From assembly GCA_034766995.1 (NCBI GenBank), contig CM068313.1, positions 5,710,461-5,774,460 on the forward strand: 64,000 nucleotides of DNA. The letters run 5' to 3'. Made by a program: the position numbers and the translations under genes. The notes below the pieces were generated by a model. It searched no databases. It was not told where the DNA came from and was given only the letters and a program-made list of their open reading frames with translations. The stretch's first letter is position 1; each line of letters begins with the position of its first letter. The DNA comes from Acanthacorydalis orientalis. Taxonomy: Eukaryota > Arthropoda > Insecta > Megaloptera > Corydalidae. Shown here in pieces: positions 1-13,940 of the stretch.

Positions 1-264
1 TTTGTATTAATAATCTATAGTAGTAATCTACAGCCCGATTTTAAACTATTAACTACTAAAATGAAGAATCAATCAAAGTCTTCAACGAGTAGAGATTAAA
101 CATATTCTGATTTAGTGAGTGAGACTGCTATATAGTTGTATTTTTTATTATTTATAAATACAATTTTAAAATAATATTTTCTGTACGCTCTTGAACATTG
201 AAAAATGTATGAAAAGTATTACATGTAGCTCTTATTGTGTGTGGAAGAAGTTTCCCACCCCTGA

Positions 265-530
265 TATATAAAATTATACAAACTAGACGAAATAGTAAAA
301 ACGAATGTTAATCTGAAACTTTGTAACGAGTTTTCCATGACTATTTTTAATAAGTTTTAATTCTAAACAAATGTGTTCACAGTTATGATGATTTGCATTA
401 GACTAGTGAAAAAGATTGATATTTATAAAAAGTCTATATAAAATTATACAGCCTAGACGAAATAGTAAAAACGGATGTTAATCTGAAACTTTGTAACAAG
501 TTTTCCTAAACAATTTTTAAGAACATCCTG
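265..530. repeat. Imperfect tandem duplication, 170-bp period
   Basis: 265-336 and 435-506 are nearly identical (ACTAGACGAAATAGTAAAAA against GCCTAGACGAAATAGTAAAA; ATCTGAAACTTTGTAAC), with weaker similarity after them. No coding. Confidence 0.8.
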
Positions 531-689
531 TTTACATACAACAAAACGTATACAATATTACATTTCCATGTAGTTTATTTAAAACGTCGAGAGTTAAAAC
601 AAGCAATTCCACCGTATATCCAATCTCGTGAGTTTCGCGCAAAACGGCATTCTGAATGAAATGATCTGTTTTTATTTCCGCTTTTTGTT

Positions 690-935
690 TGAAAGTTAGT
701 TTACACCGTCGACTAGTTTCGTTCCCTCCGCCGCATACAGCTTAATTTGTATTGTGTTGTGTGTGTTTTGATACGGGAAACTTAAATGTTAATTTAAGGG
801 CGCCATTAGCATTGGATCCAATGCCCTTCTACGGCTCTCTCCACCGCTGTTTAAAATACAATTTGGCTAGAGTCATTAGAGAGAGGCAGCACGGCTCCGA
901 GCTTAAAAGTTTTCTGTGTTAACCCGATACTACAT
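690..935. promoter_or_regulatory. GC-richer non-coding island
   Basis: Holds CCCTCCGCCGC, GGGCGCCATTAGCATTGGAT and CTCTCTCCACCGCTG in otherwise AT-rich DNA; no open frame. Candidate conserved enhancer or promoter; composition only. Confidence 0.25.
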
Positions 936-1343
936 CGAGCGATGCGAGAACGTCTGTGTATATTTTTTGATTGCGCTCTCTACTTCGCGTACATCAATTT
1001 TAATTGCGTTATTTAATTGAACGTGTAAAAAAATATTGCTTTTTTTGTAATGAAATGATATTAAATACGTAGAAATATCGTTCCGAATAATTCGTTTTAC
1101 GACGAACGGAACAATTTCGAATTTAATCAAATTTCAGTATAAAACGATCATCGATATTAAATATTTAATTTCGATTCGCGCCACGCGGTGTGTATAATTT
1201 CCAGATAGACATGTAAATATTTCAGAGTTAATTATAAATAGATTTGACCCTTTTTTCACGATCTGTTTATTATTTGAGATATTTTTCGAGTTCATCAGAA
1301 TTATAATAATAAATATTCACTATTTTTTTAACCAATAAATTTA

Positions 1344-2578
1344 TTAGGTTGGTGTAAAAATAATTACGGTTTTTATCATTTTAAGTTTGCCGCCGATTTT
1401 TCTAGTTATCCTTCGTTATAGTCATATGATATATCATTGTAAACAATGAAATTAACACTACTGATTTCAGATTATGTCTATTGTTTTCATTCTTTAATAT
1501 TGTTGGATGTAACTTCTTTAATTAGTCATGAAAAAAAGTAAATTCGCGTGATTTTATTGTGTGAGTTTAAATTGGGACGTAAAGGAACAAAAACTACAGT
1601 GAACGCATAGTTGAACACTGGGTCCAAAAATTTCGTAATGAAAACGAAATCCTTGATGATTGAGGAGCATCGTGGACGTCGTTCAGCTATAAATAATAAT
1701 GATTTAAGAACAATTATTAAAGCGTACCCACGTTAAACAACTCGAGAGGTGGTAGAATAACTCAATGTTGATCATTCAGCAGTTGTTGGACATTTGAGCC
1801 TAATTGGAGAAACAAAAAGCTAGATAAATGGATACCGTATGAACTTAAACGAACATCAAGCAATTCGGCGATATGAAGTCTCCCCTGCTCTTCTTTTGCA
1901 TAACAAAAAAGATCCCATTTTTAATCACATTTTCACATGTGATTAAAAGTGAATTCACTACAACAATCGGAAACGTTCATCACATTTAATAGACCGACAA
2001 GAAGCTTCAAAACAGTTTCCAAAACCGAAACTTCACGAAAAAATATTATGGTCACTATTTGGTGGCCGGAAAGTTGCATTATTCAGTACAACTTTTTAAA
2101 TATTGGTGAAAAAATAACAGCAGAAAAATATTGACAGAAAATTGAAAAAATGCATGAGAAGTTGCATCATTTAAGACCAGCATTAATCAATCGAAAAGGA
2201 CTAATTCTTCATCATAACAACGCCCGACCACACACGTCTCACAAAAGACTTTTAAAAAATTAAACGAACTGGGTTATGAAACCTTACCTCATCCACCTTA
2301 TTCTCCGGATCTGTTTTCATTTTTTTTAAACATTTGAGTAATTTCCTAAGGGAGAAGGTTTTCAAAGATCAAGCATCAGCTCAATGCGCTTTCGATGAAT
2401 TCGTTAATTCTAGGACTCCAGAATTCTATCTTGTAGGAATAAACAAACATGTTATCCGTTGGGAGAAATGTGTGAAGGCCAATGGTCTTTATTTTGATTA
2501 ATAAATATAATTTTTAACTGATACATGAGTCTTTATACTTGATACGTAAAAACCGCTATTATTTTTGTACCAATCTAA
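1344..2578 (+). mobile_element. Near full-length mariner element, transposase broken
   Basis: A 1235-bp element with terminal inverted repeats starting TTAGGTTGGTGTAAAAATAA (left) and its imperfect complement on the right, flanked by TA on both sides. The interior is a plus-strand transposase relic with stops and frameshifts. Recognisable pieces include LILHHNNARPHTSHKRLLKN and LIHLILRI (from the PHPPYSPDL region). It belongs to the irritans-like mariner group by TIR and motif. Confidence 0.9.
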
Positions 2579-2580
2579 TA

Positions 2581-3365
2581 GTAAAAAAGTTAATAAAGAT
2601 TTAAATAGCTATTAAACATTTCAAATTTTATTAATTATGTATCATTTCTTTCGTTTATCTATTAAAATCAATATCATTATTAAAAAAAAAATTCTTACAG
2701 ATATAAAACATTTTTGATCTTTCATCACAGACAAGTGAATATTAATCTCCAAATGCATCCGTTGAAAAATTCATTCCGGTGACAAAACGTTTATTTTCTT
2801 GAGAAGTGCAGATGAACTCCTCAACTCAGTGAATACAACAGAACCTCGCAGTACCTTCCGTCTGTTTGGTTAGTGATCAATCTAGCTGCGGGGTTGCAGC
2901 CGCATTCGACCACATAACCATGGGGGAAAGACTCCTCCGACACAGCACTAATCAATCGTTTGTTTTAGTTTTTGCCGGTTCAAAGATGAAAGTCTAGATA
3001 ATGTCAATATGCATTAAAACATTTACTTTTGCTCATCTCTGACGCGAGTTTATAAACAGATCCGATGCCTGATAGGTTATTTATTTAACGGGGAAATTAT
3101 ACGCGGCGAAGGTGTTCACTGTTTTGCCTTTTAAGACCGATATCTTCACGGTGATGTAGTTTACAGTGTGGTCTTTTACGTTAGAATAACATAACGTGTT
3201 TTATTTCAATATATACACTCGGGGTTGAATTAGTGTTGAAGATAACGCAAGTAGTTCGGTTTCAAACGTTAGTTTAAACTTTAATCATCTAGTTAAAAAG
3301 AACAAAGTTCACACAAACACTGATTGAAGATTATTTATCTAGTATAATACAAAAATAAATATTTG

Positions 3366-3396
<31 letters not shown>

Positions 3397-4455
3397 GGGA
3401 GAGAGAAATTGATAAGTGCAAAAAATGTATTTTCCATTTATAAATTCTTTAATGAATGATATTAGTGTTAAAATTTAAAATTATTTTTTTATTCAGAATT
3501 CTTTTTTAAATTATTGTAATTTAAATAATAATGAATAAATATTTTTGCACTTTATAAAGAGTCTACTTATTGGATCTGAATTGAAGACACGTGTTACAAA
3601 TATATTATCGTTCAATATTTGTTTTAATAAAATTTTAAAGACATCCAAATAAAAAAGTATGTTGATATTTTAAATATTTAAACGTAGTGAACAGTAAATT
3701 AAATGAATCTCAATATATTTATGTTTAAATTGAGTAGAAAATTCAGTAAATTATTCGATGTACAATTTCGGAGTTGAGTGCAGAGGGAAAATATTCGATT
3801 CGGTGTAAAAGCGACGACAGTTATAAATAATTGATATTGTGTCAGTCAGCGGAAGATAACGAAACAATACCACTTTAACTATACAATGAACCCGATTACA
3901 CCGAACAGAAATATTAAATACAATTTCGAGTGCTCGATATAAAGCGAAAGATATTTAATTATTTGTTGATACAACGTGCCGGTGACAGAACCGGCTTTAT
4001 TTATTCGCCTCGTGGGATGAAAGTTCAACGCAACGAACGCCGTTCGTTCGTTGTCTCACTCACACCACGACGGCCATCATTCCAGGAATGCTTGTAACTG
4101 GTAGAAGCGGTCCGACGGGAAACAACAAACTTTTTATCTGGGAATACTGCTACAACAGCAGTGGCTCAGATAAACAAAACTTTTTCACAACTTCACCGTG
4201 TAGGTTAACGTAAGTCAGTTTTCTTATTATGAAGTTTTACTAAATCATTTGCATATATTACAACACAAAACTGTTTTATTACGGGATATATATTTTTTTA
4301 TTAACAACGTAATATAAAACAGGACAAACGGAAAACTACTCGACGGGTTTAAGTATTATGCGTACATTGCGAACGGGGCGTACGGCGGAATTCGCTGTTT
4401 TATGTTTTATTCAAAATTGGAAGTTTTCAATCTGTCACCTTCTCTCTCTCTCTCC

Positions 4456-4491
<36 letters not shown>

Positions 4492-4827
4492 GATGATCAA
4501 TCAAAAAACAATTCGTTACTAACAAATGAAAAATGTACTTATGTTAAGATTAGATGTTTTGATTGCATCTCAAATATATTAGTTGTAGTATATAAATATC
4601 TTCCTCGTCAGTAAATATAAATATATAAGAATAATCAAACTAGATCAGTACCAAAGCTGCAGCTTCAAAACCAAAGTAATGGTTTGCTGAGAGATGATAT
4701 TTAATTTGATGTAAAAGTAAATTTAAAGAAAAATTATTCCACTGATATAACATGGAGTGGATGAAACCCTGTAGCTATTAAAATGCTAATCCATAAACTG
4801 AATCGGAATTAGAGAAAGAAGCTCTTA
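2581..4827. other. Non-coding AT-rich stretch
   Basis: Two GC-richer patches (2750-2960, 3960-4200) and (TA)n tracts at 3369-3397 and 4459-4487. No exon found. Confidence 0.6.
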
Positions 4828-5063
4828 TTAGGTTCGTAGAAAAGTAATTGCAGTTTAGTTAGTTATAATAATAAAATCAAAGTCGATGTTACCAAAATAC
4901 AGACCGAAAAATGCACTTTAAAATGGTATTAATTTGAAAACGATGAAATGACACTTTCATTAAAAAAAATAAGATTAAAATTAGACCAGTTAAAACCAGT
5001 TAAATTAAAAAATGTATATGAATTTGAAGATCATTAACCGTAATTATTTTTCTACCAACCTGA
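4828..5063 (+). mobile_element. Mariner-derived MITE
   Basis: A 236-bp element flanked by TA, with ends TTAGGTTCGTAGAAAAGTAA and the complement of TCAGGTTGGTAGAAAAATAA. The interior (AAAGTCGATGTTACCAAAAT and following) recurs inverted at 12.8-12.95 kb. Confidence 0.8.
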
Positions 5064-5291
5064 TAAATAAATTGTTCGTATAGAAATTTACTGAATACGC
5101 TCTCTTAAAACACTTTTTTCCATAAATTATTATTATTTTTTACATAATTCTATTTTTATAAATCATAAAAACGTGGTGGAAAGTTTTAAATGAAACACTG
5201 AAATAGGGGATGTTTTCTATGTTTTATTTTGACATTCTTGTCATCAACATGAATTATTTCCTAATGTTTTAAAGTTTCAACAGTAATTAAC

Positions 5292-5293
<2 letters not shown>

Positions 5294-5341
<48 letters not shown>
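5294..5341. repeat. (TA)n microsatellite
   Basis: 48 bp of pure TA followed by TACATATG variants. Confidence 0.95.
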
Positions 5342-5346
<5 letters not shown>

Positions 5347-5756
5347 GTATATATATACATGTCACGCATTTTTTGCCCCAGTGGGTAGAAAATAAACTTG
5401 TCTTGGAACGACATTGAGATAACGATCTCCGTTGACTGTATCATCACGAAAAATCAGCGCGACAATTCGAACCGGTTGTAACAGCGTATCGCACTTTGCA
5501 TTTTAATGAATGCGCACGGATCTCAGTGTTTTTATGAAGACTTCTTTTGTGAAACGTACGAGCATACGTAATTTGATTACAAACCTATTGACCTAAATTT
5601 CGTGGATAAAGCAGATGTTTCCGAAAATAAGAAGAAGATCTCCATTCGTTTAAAAAAGATATATTTCTTAGATGTAGCTTTTTCGTAAATGAAATAATTT
5701 CATTTTTAATAAGTTGTTGATTTTTTCACATGGATTTTATTTTGTATTAAATACGA

Positions 5757-7024
5757 GTGAAGGTCAAAAATTTTTCGGGTGGGTCGTGATAGCTCGAGTA
5801 GAGGATCTTACTCTTATGTATTCAAAAATAGCTTTCTTCAGCAGTATACTACCAAGCTACAAGTCGTTCTGAGTAGTAGTGTGCAAGTTATCACTTGAAA
5901 CACACGTTAAATTGGAAATAGTCTTCAAAATGGAGACATTTGTGTTTCGCGACATCATTAAGTTCCTCACAAAACATGGGAAAACGCATCAAATGATTAT
6001 AGAAAAGATGAACTCTGTTTACATACTTTTGTCTTGATAAAGTCATTATTTACAATTACCATGGTCTTTTCAAGCAAGACAGAGAGTCAATAGAAAACAA
6101 CCGACCTTCTGAAAGGCCCGTCGAGGAAACTTCGACAGAAATTGTTAAAAATATAAAGAAATTAATATTGGCTGATGTCCGTTTAAAGAAGAATCAGATC
6201 TTAGAAACGATTGGAGTATTAGCTACAGCCGTTTTGAACAATTTACATTAATATTTGATATGTGCAAACTGTGCGCAAAATTGATACCAGGAATTCTCAC
6301 ACTGCTTCAAATACGACATCTTGTTGAAGTGTCGAGGGAGATATTGAACCTCTGTAAAGACAATCCTTATAAAATTTTTTACCGAGTGGTTACTAGATAT
6401 GAAAATTGGATTCATCACTATGAGCCTAAATTAAAACAGGAATCCAAACAGTGACAATGAAAAAGGTGCACCTTCCCCTAAAATTTCACCTTAGGTCGGA
6501 AAACTCTTGGCCATTGTTTTTTGAAATAAAGAGGGTATCTTGTTGATTGATTATAAAGTTAAGGGTATGACTATAACTGGAAGATATAACGCCACTATAA
6601 TATAATGACTAAAGGTAGCAGCGAAGAAAAAAGAAGCGAAAATTGAAGAAAAGATGTACTGCTCTTTCAAGACAACGCACCTGTTCACAAAAGCAATATT
6701 GCAGTGGCTTCCATCTGTAAATGCGGTTTCAAAATTCTCAACCACCATCCGTATAATCCAGATTTAATCTCAATCGATTTTTATTTGTTCCTGAATTTGA
6801 AAAAGAGTTAAGTGGGAAGAATGTTGGGGGTCATAAAGAGATCTAGAGAGTAATTAATGCTCATTTCAGGTCTAAAGACAAAAATAATTTTATGGGAGTT
6901 TAAAGAAACTTATTCAATGATCTGAAAAATGTATTAGAGTCAGGGGAAAATATATTGGAAGAGAAACATAATCACTGTTTCTGTTTTATCCCTCTTGTCT
7001 ATTCCGAGAATGTTTTGACCTTCC
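5757..7024 (+). mobile_element. Mariner element of a second subfamily, degenerate
   Basis: About 1.27 kb bounded by GAAGGTCAAAAATTTTTCGG and a diverged complement. The plus strand carries a decayed DD34D transposase: METFVFRDIIKFLTKHGKTH (HTH start), KLCAKLIPGILTLLQIRHLV, WIHHYEPKLKQESKQ, LLFQDNAPVHKSNIAVASI and HHPYNPDLISIDFYLF, interrupted by several stops and frame changes. Confidence 0.85.
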
Positions 7025-7617
7025 CTTTTATGTATTCAGAAATCAGTGTTATATATATATATACATATATATATATACGAATAATTACAAATAATTGCAA
7101 GAAGATAATTAATAAAATACACATTAAAACAAATTTAAATATAGAATTGTTTTAGTACTGTATCCAATCATACATAAATGCAAATTTTTCAGTCATCTCG
7201 TACAAAACAGGGATGAAATTAACAATTAATAATATCAATATTACTAATAAATATTTTAATCGAGAAATTGATGCTATATTATTCACATTTATTTGATCTT
7301 ACAGAATGAACTATTTGTAATATTTAATTTTTCATTCTTAATAAAGTCTGATTATACAAAGAATGAAAGTTAAATAAAATTGCCAAGAACAATTCCGAGA
7401 TATGTATGACTTTAGGTAAATAATAAATGTTATTTCCAATACAAAACGCTATAACAGAATCAAGTCATAAATAATTTACATGTTACAAAATGAAAAACAA
7501 AGTAAAAAGTTTGCATTTATTTTATACGACGTAACCTAATTCAATATAGTAACAATGTTTACTTTCGTATCATATGTTATGTTTTATGCAAACCGACTGA
7601 TACTTATATACACAGTT

Positions 7618-7618
<1 letters not shown>

Positions 7619-7679
<61 letters not shown>
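7619..7679. repeat. (TA)n microsatellite
   Basis: About 61 bp of uninterrupted TA. Confidence 0.95.
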
Positions 7680-7682
<3 letters not shown>

Positions 7683-8439
7683 GGCTGTATTTATGCATAT
7701 ATGTACATATTTTTGTGTTTTTTCAAAGTCCTCGAAACACATGATTACAATACAATTTATTCTCTCGTATAAATGATATATCTCATTTCCATTTCATTCT
7801 TTATTTCGACGGTACTTTGTATCTCATTGAAACGTGCATGGGATCCTGACTGGTTCTCATAAATATCAAAGAATTAACAGAATAACTACAAGACGATATT
7901 TATATTTTTTTTATAAAATCTTCAGAGTAAATCACTGAAATGGATATCTGGATTTTAAATAAATGAACATTAAACTAAACAATATTAAAATTATTTTTTT
8001 ATTTGATGGAAAAAATGTCACATTTGAAAATTCACTTTAAATTATCCGTTTGGTAAATCGATTATTCTAATTGAAAAAAAACTTTTTCTTTCATAATTAG
8101 GATTTATTATTAGAGAAGTATGGTTGTTATTGCTGAAATTCAATTTTTAATCGTTTTCATTTCCTTTCAAGGAATTTAAAATGTTGGCAAATAAAATTAA
8201 TCTTATTTTAATATAAAATCTCGGTTTAAAATCATTTCTTTTGCTCTAAGTAAATATGATCAATGAAAAAATTGGAAAGCCGTATTAGAAAAATGATCAA
8301 AAAAGGAAATGAATGACTTGTGATTGAAAAACTGACTGTCTTAATCTCAATTCTTTGTAAATAATATCCGTTGCATGCTCGAAAATAATATTTCAATTGT
8401 AGATTATACTTATTTTATAATCAGTCTTTTATTTCAGCT

Positions 8440-8504
8440 CAAAAAGTTCAATTTTATAAACTATCGATTTTTCATCAATTTTTACATTCTATAGGAATAT
8501 ATAT

Positions 8505-8539
<35 letters not shown>

Positions 8540-9750
8540 GGTTCAGATCGATTTTATTAATAAACGTCGATTAAATTGACTGAAAATAATTATTTTTTAG
8601 TAAAAATAATTTTAGATTTTAGAAAATACAATTTTTATAGCCGATAATCGATTTTTGATATTTTTTTTGTTTCTCCGAAACAAAAAATAGTTAAAAGAGA
8701 ATTATTCTTGAATTTTCAATTGGAAATTTTATTTTTCTGTTCTGGAAAAATATGTCCAATAGAAAAAATAAAAAAAATATTTAGAAAACTATTCGAAAAA
8801 TAAAATAAATGTAATTTGAGTCAAAAATTAACTATTTGAGTATATCACGGTTTTTGTCAATAAAATCCGTTTTTTTTTTTATTCGAAAATAAGATTTTAA
8901 TAGTCTATCTCTCTTTAATTAAAGGTTTAAAAAATCGATTTTGTAAACTATCGAATTTTTATCAAATTTTGTACAATGTAGGTGGTGATTTTTTGGATAT
9001 CAAAAATATAAAATTACAAATTAACCACAAATCAATCATTTTAATATAAATCGATTAAGCTAGCCAAAAATATCCAATTTTTTGTCAAGAAATCAATCAT
9101 TTTCTAGTAAAAATGACATTAGATATTAGGAAAAAGAATTATAGCTAAAAGTCGATTTTTAATCATTTTTCTTATATTCTCAATCTAAAAATAATATTTA
9201 ACATAATTAATATAAGTAATTTTCTATAAAATTATTTTATTTCATTTCAAATAAATATCTTTAGTAAAAGAATAACTTATTGTATTTCTATTTCCTTTTC
9301 TACCATTTTAAAAATTAGTCAGAAAGAAAAAACTAATACAAAATTCGACTGAGAAATTGATTGTAAAAGAAATCGATATTTTTTGCTATTAAAAATTATT
9401 TCTTGTGTATAAATATTATTTAAATTATTGATTATTCTTATTTTACAAACGAACATTGATTGTATGACAAAACCGAAAAAGATTATAATGATTTTTTGTA
9501 AAAATTTTACATACTCTCTTAGTTTTTTCAGAAAAAAAATGATTAGTTGCTGTAAGTCAATCTTCATTAAAAAGCAATCATTTCAATGGAACTTTACAGA
9601 TGTATATTATAAAATAATTATTTTCTAGCAAAAATATGATTGATGTATTAAAAAATAGTAATGTAGTAACCGAAAAACTTTTAAATTTATATTTTTTCTC
9701 AAACCTTAATCAGTTATCATAAAAATATTAATTTTAGTAAAAAATACATT
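8440..9750. repeat. Old tandem array, period about 490 bp
   Basis: TAAACTATCGATTTTTCATC at 8458 recurs as TAAACTATCGAATTTTTATC at 8946; GTCGATTAAATTGACTGAAA at 8566 recurs as ATCGATTAAGCTAGCCAAAA; AGTAAAAATAATTTTAGATT recurs twice more in decayed form, up to about 9680. Two to three degenerate units; satellite or local duplication. Confidence 0.55.
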
Positions 9751-10069
9751 ATTTAGTTGTAAAATATTTTTTGTATAAGGAAAATTAAGGGTTTTTTTCA
9801 TAAAGGCGATAAGAATAAAATATGTCATTAAAGAAAACTGATTTTTTAATTAGGATCGGAACCACGATATTTAATTTTCACATCGTTTTTACGATATTTG
9901 ATTTATAAAAAATATTAAGTGTTAAGAAAAAAAAAGAATGAAGTGCTTTGAAAATATACGACTCATAAATTCAGAATCCTGAAGAATTACTTTAAAGATA
10001 GACAATGGTCACAGAAACATTTCTGTATAAGAAAAATATTAAATTTTTCCAAGCGTCAGAAACCTGTTC

Positions 10070-10560
10070 GTTTGTCGCACAAAAAAGAATCTAACATCGT
10101 GTGAAAACTTCCTCCTGTAATTTACACAACACCTCACTGATCTTTACGTGCACCGAAACGACAAACCAAATCGAGGATCTTGGACAAACCGTATGTCTCC
10201 GGGCATCGAGCAGATGAAATGACAACACACGATCTCGCAGAAACCCGGAACGTGGTTTCGACGTCATAGACGCAGAGAAACGCCGCCGCCCGACAATGGA
10301 TTCTCAACAGTGCGTCGCGACGGTGTCTTCCGTTTCGCTCTTACGCGACGCAACGCGGCCTGTCGTTGTTTTTTTAACGCGAATCGACGGAAACTGTGAC
10401 GTCGTGTCACGACTGCAGCAGCTTATTATTTGCATAGCATGTTTACACTTGCTACCCAGAAAGAGCAAAGCACGCCTCGGAACGCAAACAGAATGTCGTC
10501 CTGACACAAAGGTGTACGTTAGAACACGAAATTATTTTGTCGGAGGTTTACTCGATATTA
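10070..10560. promoter_or_regulatory. CpG-rich island
   Basis: About 490 bp with frequent CG, including GTGACGTCGTGTCACGAC (a CRE-like TGACGTC inside a near palindrome). Open frames overlap on both strands, as expected from low stop-codon density rather than coding. Possible promoter or enhancer. Confidence 0.35.
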
Positions 10561-10574
10561 TATACTTTCTATAG

Positions 10575-12397
10575 AATACCGCGGACTGATATCTACAGTC
10601 TATTATTCTTCAAATGTCATTCGGAGTGAATATAAAACGAATCCATTGTTTATTCGATTCCATGCAAAGTTTTTCAATATCTCGTTTTTTTTTATTCTTT
10701 ACATTACACCTTTTTAATAATATTAAAGATTTTTCTTTCAGATGATTTAGTTAAATATGCAAAAAAATCCAGATGTTTTCTTAAATAACAATTACTACTT
10801 AATATCTTCAAATTAAATTATAGTTTTATCATATCTTCCACTTTTTTTGTTCTTTACATTTAGAACAAAAAGTAAGAGATCAGTTGAATTAACGTTCAGT
10901 TATCTAAACTTAATTGGCAAATTGAAATCTTGTAATAATATATAGATTCGTTTATTTATTTAACTGACATACATACAAAAAACGTTTCAGATAGAGATTT
11001 ACTTCTTTAATAGAAAAAATACTCTCACAAAGTAATTCTTTTTTCTTCATATCACAAATGCACAATTGAACATTATCGATCATTTTTATGCAACAAATAA
11101 TAAACTTTTTAAATGTATAATTGTCTATTATTACAGAGTAATCCTTACTGAGGTAAATATCAAAATACTTACTGACTATTTCATATCAAAAACTAAGTGG
11201 ATGGACTAAAAGAACTATCATTAAAATATATAAAAAAATATTAAAAGTTATGAACCATATCATTGATTAAACATTAATTATGCAAACAAACTGTATTAAC
11301 TCTCTTCTTTCAAAGTTCCTCAAAAATAGGTGTGAACTTGCTGATTAACCTGATTGATTATCCTGACCAGATATATTCTTATATATTGTGTTTGCACTAC
11401 AGAGATTTCACAAGGACACCCATGACGCCATAAAATGTAGATCCACAGCTAAAAATAAATCGGTTAGTGCCTACAAAATTCACAGACTGTATGAACAATC
11501 ACGCTGACACCAATGTGTTTCCCTTTTTGAAGACATATTTTGTGGCGCTCGCGTGAAATCGCTGTACTAAACGTAAAGTTATAAAATATCCCTTAAAGAA
11601 CACAAAAGTCATAAAATATGAAGCAGCTAATCTGATAAATAAACACGTAACGTCTACATTGTTTCTTAGGTTTAATGTGCTCATAAAATAGATTGAAGGT
11701 TAAAAAAATGATAAAATATCGAAAAGTGATCTCTTAATCAAAAAGGAACTTAATCTGAAAATGTTTAGTCATGTTAATCATTTTTAAAATACTTATCCAA
11801 TTGACTGATTATATTCTACTCAATATATAATAGAATATATATGTAGGAAATATATTTTTTTTATAAAATATATAACAATACATTGACAAAAAATACTACT
11901 TAAAAACTAATTAATACATCAGATCGATTTTTATTTTTTGTAAAAAAAAACATCTAATAATAAAAGCTTCTATGTAAGCAGAAACTCCTGCCTTCCATTT
12001 AATACCCTCTTTCATTAAAAATGTTAATTAAAAAAATCTATATCTGAATAAACGTTACATTGAATCGACAGCACGAAAAAAGTAAAGAAAACATGTCTCC
12101 ATCCGTAATTAATTTCAACTCTCGCTGACACACATTTTATATTCTCTATTTGAAAAAAGAAAATATATGCACGGTTATGACGGTAGCTCGGTAATTAAAT
12201 TTTATCCACTAACCTAGTAACTTTTTATACCGTCCTTCAGTTTTGTCGGAAAGTCTTAATACGAAAGAATAACAAAGAAAATTTTTGACACTATATTTAT
12301 CTTGACTCTCGAGGTAATTTTTCAACGAACTCGTTTCGCACTGAATAGAAACGTTACATGCTTTATGGAATCATACTGGAAAGGTTTACTCGCTGTG

Positions 12398-12453
<56 letters not shown>

Positions 12454-12800
12454 ATTATATAATTTAGAAATTGTTTATATACATCTCATAATTTATTTTA
12501 ATCCAATTTACTATAAAACAATTGATTTCGATTTAATAATTAGATTAGTGTTAAAATAATAGCTGTCTTTATTAATTTAAAATAACTGTCTTCTTTCTTA
12601 CTGCTAATTATAAATAAAAACATTTTTTTGTTCATTTTTATACAACATTTTAAAGTATGTTGTTTATATAATACATTCGTATCTATGTGGACGTTATTTT
12701 AAAATTTTATAATTTTATTATTATTAATTTCATTCATTTTGAAGTTCTATCGAGGAAAAATAAACTGAACATAATTTGTATAACTACGAATAATATTTTA
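10575..12800. other. Non-coding AT-rich stretch
   Basis: A (CA)n/(TA)n microsatellite at 12400-12453; otherwise nothing recognised. Confidence 0.6.
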
Positions 12801-12804
12801 TATA

Positions 12805-12955
12805 TTATGTTGGTAGGAAAATTTTTTTCTCTGAATTCTAACCTTGATTTTTTCAATGAAATTGTAATTTCGTCGGATTCATGTTAACATCATTTTAAAT
12901 TACATTTTTCGGCCTGCATTTTGGTAACATCGACTTTGGTTTTATTAATAATTTT
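12805..12955 (-). mobile_element. Second copy of the 4.8-kb MITE, inverted and truncated
   Basis: Its reverse complement matches the interior of 4828-5063 over about 110 bases (AAAGTCGATGTTACCAAAAT, GGCCGAAAAATG) and ends in TTTTCCTACCAACATAA, a decayed TIR. The other TIR is missing. Confidence 0.7.
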
Positions 12956-13902
12956 GTTTCAAATTGGAATATTGAATTAAAGACAGAAAAGAAGTAAATA
13001 AGTGCATACATTTTTCTTATTTTGTTATAAATCGATTTTAAACTATCATAGCTCAAATGCATATCAATAAAACCGTATTATTACCAACTTAAAATCATAC
13101 TGAAAAAATAACATATTCAAAACAGATAATGATTTTAAAAAATCGAAACCAAAAAAAAACAATACCGAGGATATCATCCGTTGTATACTTTTTTCATTAC
13201 ACGTGTACGTTATGCATTTTTTGCATAATGTATTTTCCATATGTTTAAAATGACAATTTTTAAACGACATCCTCATCACTTTTTCTGTCACACGCACATT
13301 ATTCTCGAGCGCAACAGCTTTACATACGTTCCCCCTTTTTCATTTCACACTCCATCCCCCTATATGTACGCGCGTCAGAATAAAAAAAAGGGCGCGCAAG
13401 AAACACACACTGACATTTTTCAAAGTTATCACGAAAAAACACGGTTCATATTAAATTATTGTCGTCCCATTTAGTTCTGTTCCGATCGTATGTCTGATAA
13501 ATCTTTTTCGTAAGGTAGAAAATATCAACAGTGCGTGTGTGTGTGTGTGTGTAAGAGTAACAAGAATCACCTAATTTAGTTCGATTATTGAAGATTCGTC
13601 TATTTATTGTCTCTGAGATCGAATAAATCCGCAAGATCAACGTATTTGTTCGAATGATTGTATTTTATCAAAGATAAACCAATAAATTTCACATCTGGAT
13701 ATACTTTGATGAATTTTCTTTTTTATACATTCGAATTGATGTAATCGATAAAAAAAGTGGTGTATAAGGTTTTAATACTTCAAATCAATCCTGCTTTCAA
13801 ATCAAATCAGTCTCTCTAGGGAAAAGATAAAAAGAAAGTATTTTAATTTAACGAACAAATGTTTCATTCTCTCTTTCTGTTTCTCTCTTTCTCTCTCTCT
13901 CT

Positions 13903-13937
<35 letters not shown>

Positions 13938-13940
<3 letters not shown>

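Noticed and set aside
6260..6748. Open frames at 6.3-6.7 kb as host genes
   Set aside because: They are pieces of a decayed mariner transposase.
7555..7776. Open frames reading (YI)n through TA repeats, also at 4.4, 20.7, 21.2, 27.8, 41.9, 42.0, 44.2, 53.1, 53.4 and 56.5 kb
   Set aside because: TA repeats lack stops in the Tyr-Ile frame; these are microsatellite artefacts.
10296..10574. 92-codon open frame (and a 67-codon one opposite) in the CpG-rich island
   Set aside because: Open on both strands with no family motif or splice context; explained by low stop density in GC-richer DNA.
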